The position numbers and the translations under genes are program-made. A stretch of DNA of 56,809 nucleotides from the NCBI RefSeq assembly GCF_000189635.1, contig NW_002476043.1:1-56809 (forward strand), in the 5' to 3' direction. Positions 51,043 to 56,809 of the stretch are shown here, piece after piece. Every line of letters starts with the position of its first letter. The stretch's first letter is position 1. Source of the DNA: Tetrahymena thermophila SB210. Lineage: Eukaryota > Ciliophora > Oligohymenophorea > Hymenostomatida > Tetrahymenidae. The notes beneath the pieces are model-generated. The model made no database searches and was not told the origin of the DNA. It was given only the letters and a program-made list of their open reading frames with translations.

Positions 51043-51642
51043 TAATAAAATTATTTAAATATGATAATAAAAATTATGAAAATTAGATTTCTAATATTAA
51101 AATAAAAATAAAAATAAAAAATATTAAAATAAAATAAAATAAAAAATTAAATAATTAAATAATTAAAATAAAAGAAAATAATAAAATAAATAAAAATAAA
51201 AATTAATAAATACAAACATAAATAGATATATAAAAATTAGCCATAGAAAATAATAAACTAAATTTAATTAGTGCTGCTACTAAATTGAATATAAATTTAA
51301 AATTATGAAATTTTTTTGTAATTATTTTAGAAAAATATGTACAATTTAACTGTAAAAAAATAATTAAATAAGTATTTTTTATGAAAAAAATTGAAAATTT
51401 TTCTTTTTAATTAAATATTTTGTAAATATAAATAAATTAAATAAATGAATTAATAAATAAATAATTTGAATAAGGGATAAACAAAGACATTAAAATCTAT
51501 TATTACACAAATATAAATATATATACACACACACACTTACTATAAACAAGTTTAACTCTATATAAAAATTATCAGTTTTAACATCTAATTTATTAAAATG
51601 AAAAAAGTTTTAGGAAAATTTATTAAAATGATTTCTGTATCA
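51043..51642. other. low-complexity AAAAT-type A/T-rich region
   Basis: From about 51095 to 51215 the sequence is almost only A and T, dominated by AAAATA/AAATAA units; further on there is a short ACACACAC run near 51530. No gene. Confidence 0.7.
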
Positions 51643-53773
51643 TCACTTTTATTCTTATAAAGAATATTATTTTCTTCTTAGATTATTTTTTGAATATATA
51701 TTAAATTAATTCTATTGTTATTATTATTCCATATTCTACATTTCTATTTTTATTTTCAAAAAGCTTAACTTTTAATTTTTAATTTAAAATTTACCTATTT
51801 GCTTTTATTTTAAACGTTCTTTTAGATACATTTCTCCTGGAGAAACTGCTCTAGATTAAGGAAATCTGCCTTTAGTTGAAATTCTGAGAGGTTATTCTTT
51901 AACTTTCTAATTTAAAAATTTTGTGAAAATTTGAATTAGAATATAACAAATTTTACATATTAGGTTGCTTCTTTATTGTATTTATTTTGCTCCATTTTTT
52001 AAATAAAAGACTAGCTTGTTTTTAATACTTAAGGTTCTTCATCTGGAATTATTTCTAGTTTGCTAAATGTTTTAGTTAGATATTAAGATGAATTATTTAA
52101 TATTCTGCTAATATTATAATTAGAGTTGCTTCTTTTAATTTCTTAGTATTCTTCATAACGAGAGTTATTTAATAAATTTTCTGAACTATTTTCATTCTAC
52201 AAATACTAGCTCTTTTATTAAAAAATAATATTTATACTTTTAAAAATAATTCTTTCAAATTATAATGCATACTTTATTATTTTTGCTACGAACCTTTTAG
52301 TTGTATCTTGCTTAACTTACATTTAATTAATCACTAAATTGCAAATTGCTTTGGCCACTTTTATTAAAAGTTGTAATTAATTTTAAATACAAATTTTTAA
52401 TTTTACTTGATATTAGTATGAAATGTAGAATCCATACTTCTTTCTTTCCAATGCTTGCTTAAGTTTTTTTTGGAAAACTACTTAGAATTTTGAAATGAGT
52501 TTTCTAACATTGAATTTGCTGTATTCCCAAAAAGAGCAGATAAATCGCTTTGTTTCCTATCAAAAATGCTGTTATTTCCTGTAAATGTTTTTTCTCTTGG
52601 ATTATATGTAAAGGATACATTTCCAGATTTAATAGGAGTCACTTAGCTCGCTTTTAATACTTCATTTTATTGCTTTTATTTCTACTTCATTAGAATTGAC
52701 TGGTTTGGAATCGTTAAAATCTTTCCGTTAATTATCTTAAACTACTAAGGAGGATTTTTAGGAGATTAAGATATTTTATTAGCTTTACTATCACTAAGAG
52801 ATTAATTTATTCTCTTTCTAATGATTGTTTATTGGCGGTTATAATCTAATTTAGTAACAGTATTTCTATTTATATTTTCTTGATAATTTTTTATTGTCCC
52901 TGAAATAAAAGAGCAGTTTTCTATGGGTGGATTGTATACATTCTTATTAAAAATATTAATATAAATATTTTATAAAAATTAATATATTATTCTACTTGAT
53001 TATTGTCAGATTTAAGGTATTTTTCTATTCCTTGAGGTTTAATTTATATCATGCTCTCTTTCAGATCTCTTAATTTAGGGTTATTCATAATGTTAAAATA
53101 TGGAGGAGATTTAGGTGATGGTTATTAAGTATAACCATCGTATTTATCTTGCTAAGGAGTATAAAACATTTGCTTTTGATTAATTTATAGTGATTTTGGT
53201 CTTTCAGCTGAGAATTCCTCGTGCTAGTTAATAAAATAAAAATCAAAAATCTTAAGCTAATTAATTTTTATTACAAAATAATACCAAATACTCAAAATAT
53301 TTTTTATGGCTGAATAAAGTGTTTATTATAAACAACCAAATAAATAAATATAAAATATATAAATATTATTTATTCTATTAAAGAAAAATTATATATAATA
53401 ACTATTTATAAATTTAAATTACATTTGTTGCATATTGCATCCTTTGTTTTGCGTTTGCAAAGCCAGATATCTATGGATTAAAAGAAGGTAGATACTTTCC
53501 ATTTTTAAACACTTCTTTTATTTTGCCATCATCTTTCTTTAATAAGTAATGTTAATCCTTCAAAATATCGTGCCTTTTTGAAATAAATAAGTATTATTTT
53601 GGAATAATTATTTCATTAGATTTATAATGTTCATTTCTTTTTAATGCTAAGAGTAGATACTGTATAATTTCATGCACTTATAAAAAATTAATTTTTAAAG
53701 TAAATTACCATATTGCAGTTCTACTTCTAACTTTTTTAGGCTATTAATGGAACGATCTTTCCTAAGAGCTCAT
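51643..53773 (-). CDS. Ser/Asn/Gln-rich low-complexity protein, unrecognised, 532 aa
   Basis: Exons 53773-53423, 53223-52996, 52942-52407, 52357-52321, 52211-52029 and 51906-51643 join in frame and end on TGA. The N-terminal part is helical (VHEIIQYLLLALKRNEHYKS, then KRHDILKDQHYLLKKDDG). The remainder is rich in Ser, Asn, Gln, Lys and Pro with many SP-like sites (QPSPKSPPYF, SQSPKNPPQ, RAVSPGEMYLKERLK), suggesting a disordered phosphoprotein. No catalytic or binding motif is seen. The start is unsure: near 53690-53770 another frame reads RSINSLKKLEVELQY, a better-looking coiled coil, and would join the next exon through a 32-nt intron (53703-53672), but its own start is not found because an in-frame TGA lies just upstream. 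Confidence 0.7.
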
Positions 53774-55337
53774 TTAATAATAATTTAAAAGCCTTTTAAT
53801 ATCAAGGAATTGCTACTTTGGCTACTAAACAATAGATTAATTGTTATTTTTATTGATAAGTAATATTTAATAAGATATATTAATTTTATGCAAAGTAAAA
53901 AATCAATTAAAATTAAGACTTTTTTGATGTTTTAATGGTAAACAGATAACCACTTTTTATTCATCCAAAATTATAAATTAATAAATCCAAAAATTTAGAG
54001 TAAAGAACTTATCATTAAATTGTATAGGCAAATATTATTAATAAATTCAATTATAATCATTAATATTTCATTTTTTTCATCACCAATTAAAGCAAAATAA
54101 TTTTTGGAAAATATTCATTTATTTCAGTAAAATAATATTTTTGTCAATCAAAATTGTATTAATATAATAATAATAATAAATAAAAGTATCATAATAAATA
54201 AATTTAATTGATTAATTCAATTTTATTGCTTATATAAGTAAACAATATATTATAATCATTTATTTATTTTTAATTATTAAAGTTTATATTTTTTTAAAAA
54301 TTTTTTAACTTTACTATTTTGAATTTTATAAGAATTTAAATTGTATAAAATTATTTGCCATTAAAATATTTTGTAATAGAATTAAATCATAATGATTATG
54401 ATAAATTACAAGACAATGATACAAATGTTTATTTTTAGAGATATTTGCTTAAAAATATTTGCACTAATTTTTTTTTTGAAATAATTTTATTTTTAATCTA
54501 TTTGATTATTTTAATCTAAATAAAACTATTTCAATCCTTGTTATTGTATCTTAAATTATTATTAAATTGTCTGTTATTTTTATAATTTTTCCTCTTTTCC
54601 TTTTTAAAAATTCACTCTATAGTTTAAAAAAGCTATTAGTACAATTATTTTCATAAACATTCAAATATGTATTATCAAATAATGTTTATCAAAATAATTA
54701 AAATCTTATTTAATTAAATACATACTCTCAAACTAAAATATCTTAATAAAAGCCTTTTGCCACAAACATAACTAATAAGATGTTTAAATTTATTTATGCT
54801 TAAAATTAAAATAATATTAAATTTTAAATACTATTTCAATTTTACAAATTTAAAATAAAATTTTTAAATGATTTTAACATTTAATTAATTATAAAAGTAA
54901 GAAATAAAACAAATTAAATTGTTATTATTTGTTAATTTTAAGTTGTATTTGGTAAATTTATTTTAATAGAATTAAAATATAAAATTAAACAAAAAAATAA
55001 AGAAGTTAAATAGTTGTTTAAATGCTAAAATATTTTAATAAAAGTAGATATTTGATTTTATGAAATAAATTATAATTAGTTGACAATTAATTTTATAGCT
55101 TTGCTTATTTTTTTATTCAATTAATTTCAGTATGAATTTTAGATTTTGCATCTTATTGTGAATGAGGGAAATTATATCTAAGATATCTACATATAATTAG
55201 ATTTGAATTCTTTATAACTAACTATCTAGAAATTTAAAAATAATTTTAGTAAATTGATGGTTTTAATTGAAGATAAACTGCAATACATTTTACAAATATT
55301 AATTATTAATAAGAATTAAATATATATTTAGCTGATT
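53774..55337. other. A+T-rich intergenic region
   Basis: Between two minus-strand genes. Immediately upstream of the previous gene (53774-53850) a short frame (LFSSQSSNSLILKGF) is open but ends in TGA; beyond that only A/T tracts are seen. Confidence 0.5.
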
Positions 55338-55760
55338 TCATAATATATGGACTAAATTTTACGATAAAACCCATACTAAGATAAAAACTAATAAATCTCC
55401 AAGTAGTCCTCCTGTGATTACATCATTGGCAGATAAAAAGTAATTTTGAGGTTTAAATCCTGTCTTTTATAAGCATAAAAAGGAAACAATAAAAAAGAAA
55501 ATGAAATAAAGTATTGTTCCTGAAAATCCATCATATCCTAGTAAACCAGTGGCCAAGCCTGCATTCAAAGAACCAAATGTACGTATTTTCTTTAAAAGAG
55601 TCATATTCTTTTGCAACCTTTAATCGTTAATTGAAAATTGCTTCTTTTAAAATTCTAATATTTCCTTTTCTCTAGATTATTCTTATTTTGGTTCCTTGTG
55701 GGACTAAACTATTTTTTAAGAGCTCTACACCCTTTGAGCAGCTGGATTTCTTGGAGGCAT
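55338..55760 (-). CDS. EMC6: ER membrane protein complex subunit 6 (EMC6)
   Basis: Single frame from ATG 55760-55758 to TGA 55340-55338, 140 residues. EMC6 is a small multi-span subunit of the ER insertase that places tail-anchored and multi-pass proteins into the membrane. The core NMTLLKKIRTFGSLNAGLA, then TGLLGYDGFSGTILYFI, VSFLCLQKTGFKP and ITGGLLGDLLVFILVWVL ending LVHIL, follows the known EMC6 pattern (NxxxLxxxRTxxSxxxGxxAGxLG...TGGLxGxLxxxxLxW...VH). Three membrane spans are predicted. The N-terminal ~50 residues are an extra hydrophilic, Gln/Lys-rich stretch (PPRNPAAQRVQSSQKIVQ), longer than in the animal protein. Confidence 0.87.
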
Positions 55761-56809
55761 TTTGCTACTAATTTATATTTTTTAGTTTAACTTTCTTTTA
55801 GTTTTAAAAAATTTATCAAATTTTAATTCAATAATTTATGATAATCAATATTTTTGATTTATTTACTAATTAAATAAATAAATACGCGTCAAACTTATTA
55901 ATCCCAAATTTTACTTTAATAAATAAATAAAGCATTAATTTATATATATAAAATAAAAAACTCATTTAAATTTATTAATAAATAAACTAACATACTCCTT
56001 AAAAGAATATAAATATATCAAAATGACAGATAATTAATACATAATATTACAATCAAAAATATGATAATGTCAATTTAAAAATAAGCTAAAAATATATCTC
56101 TCCATAACATTTAATCATTAAGTTTTATGATCAATTTCAACTAGAATTTTTAATTTAGCAATTGAAAATACAAAATAATTTTTTAAAGATTAAATCCTAC
56201 ATTATAATTTTTAATATTTAATTAATTATTTCACAACTAAATTCTCTCTCATAAATGTTGTAATTTTTAAATTTTTTAGTCTTATCATCTTCAAAATGTA
56301 TACAAATCAAACAAATAAAGAAAGACCTTATTCATTATCAAATAATATATTAAAATAATTTTCATTTAGTTTTTATTTTATTATTATTAATTTATTATAT
56401 TTTTAATTTTATCTCTTCTATTAAAAAAATCTTAAATTTTGATTTAATATTTTTTTAAATTTGATGCTGATAATTTTATTAACTTTAATAAAAAAAATTA
56501 GATTTATATTTCTAATATTTACCATTTTAATAATAAAATTAAATATAGACTAAAAAATATTCAAATTTAAAAATATTATCTTATTTTATTATAAATTATT
56601 AGTTTTACACTCTATTTCTAGCATAATTAAATTATCGAAAATTGATTTAATTTTACAGTTAATCAGTATTATAATTAGATTTACTATATATTTTAATCTT
56701 TAAACGAATTTTACAATTTTTTAAATTAAAATTGTAGTCGCTTTCAGATTTTTATGATAAGATGTTTAAATGAGTGTTAAAAACACAATAATAAATTTAT
56801 TAATTAATT
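55761..56809. other. A+T-rich region to the right edge
   Basis: No frame of protein-like composition, no repeat array and no telomeric CCCCAA/TTGGGG repeats. Nothing recognised. Confidence 0.55.

Noticed and set aside
55761..56809. Possible chromosome end at the right edge
   Set aside because: No CCCCAA or TTGGGG repeats are present, so no telomere is supported.

Overview
The window reads as a piece of a ciliate macronuclear chromosome, most likely Tetrahymena or a close relative. It is very A+T rich. TAA and TAG lie in frame throughout clearly conserved proteins, where glutamine fits, and every gene model that closes does so on TGA. Genes are cut by short A+T-rich GT-AG introns (about 50-280 bp). 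I saw no telomeric repeat, rRNA, tRNA, transposon or CRISPR array. One 100-N assembly gap lies at 14412-14511. All exon joins were worked out by hand; for most multi-exon genes the exon lengths sum to a multiple of three and end on TGA, which is an internal check. One TOP3B exon is one base off in nominal coordinates.

Layout, left to right. 1-4036 (-): one gene joining an N-terminal EF-hand array to a calpain protease, running off the left edge. 4959-6014 (-): unrecognised helical protein. 6876-11487 (+): USP25/28-like deubiquitinase with an N-terminal UBA-like segment. 12574-15541 (+): leucine-rich-repeat gene in which every repeat is its own exon, with the assembly gap inside it. 16569-20958 (-): cyclic-nucleotide-binding K+ channel. 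21953-23796 (+): RMND5/Gid2-type E3 subunit. 24617-28393 (+): ribosome-biogenesis GTPase BMS1, followed by a tandem duplication of about 230 bp in non-coding DNA. 29495-33597 (+): ciliary radial-spoke protein CFAP251. 35013-35771 (-): secreted protein. 38201-40073 (+): ERO1 with two predicted membrane segments. 40563-43065 (+): MFS-like transporter with a long Q-rich N terminus. 43239-47859 (-): topoisomerase III-beta with a Q/N-rich N-terminal extension of about 490 residues. 49235-50215 (-): MOB4/phocein. 50533-51042 (+): doubtful ORF. 51643-53773 (-): low-complexity Ser/Asn/Gln-rich protein. 55338-55760 (-): EMC6.

The genes do not form a pathway or operon; this is ordinary eukaryotic housekeeping and cilium content. 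Some share a theme: USP and RMND5 act in ubiquitin turnover, ERO1 and EMC6 in the endoplasmic reticulum, and CFAP251, the K+ channel and the Ca2+-linked calpain fit a ciliated, excitable cell. The most unusual items are the EF-hand/calpain fusion, the one-repeat-per-exon LRR array with homologous introns, the prion-like extension on TOP3B, the double-anchored ERO1, and an apparent one-base frameshift in the channel gene.
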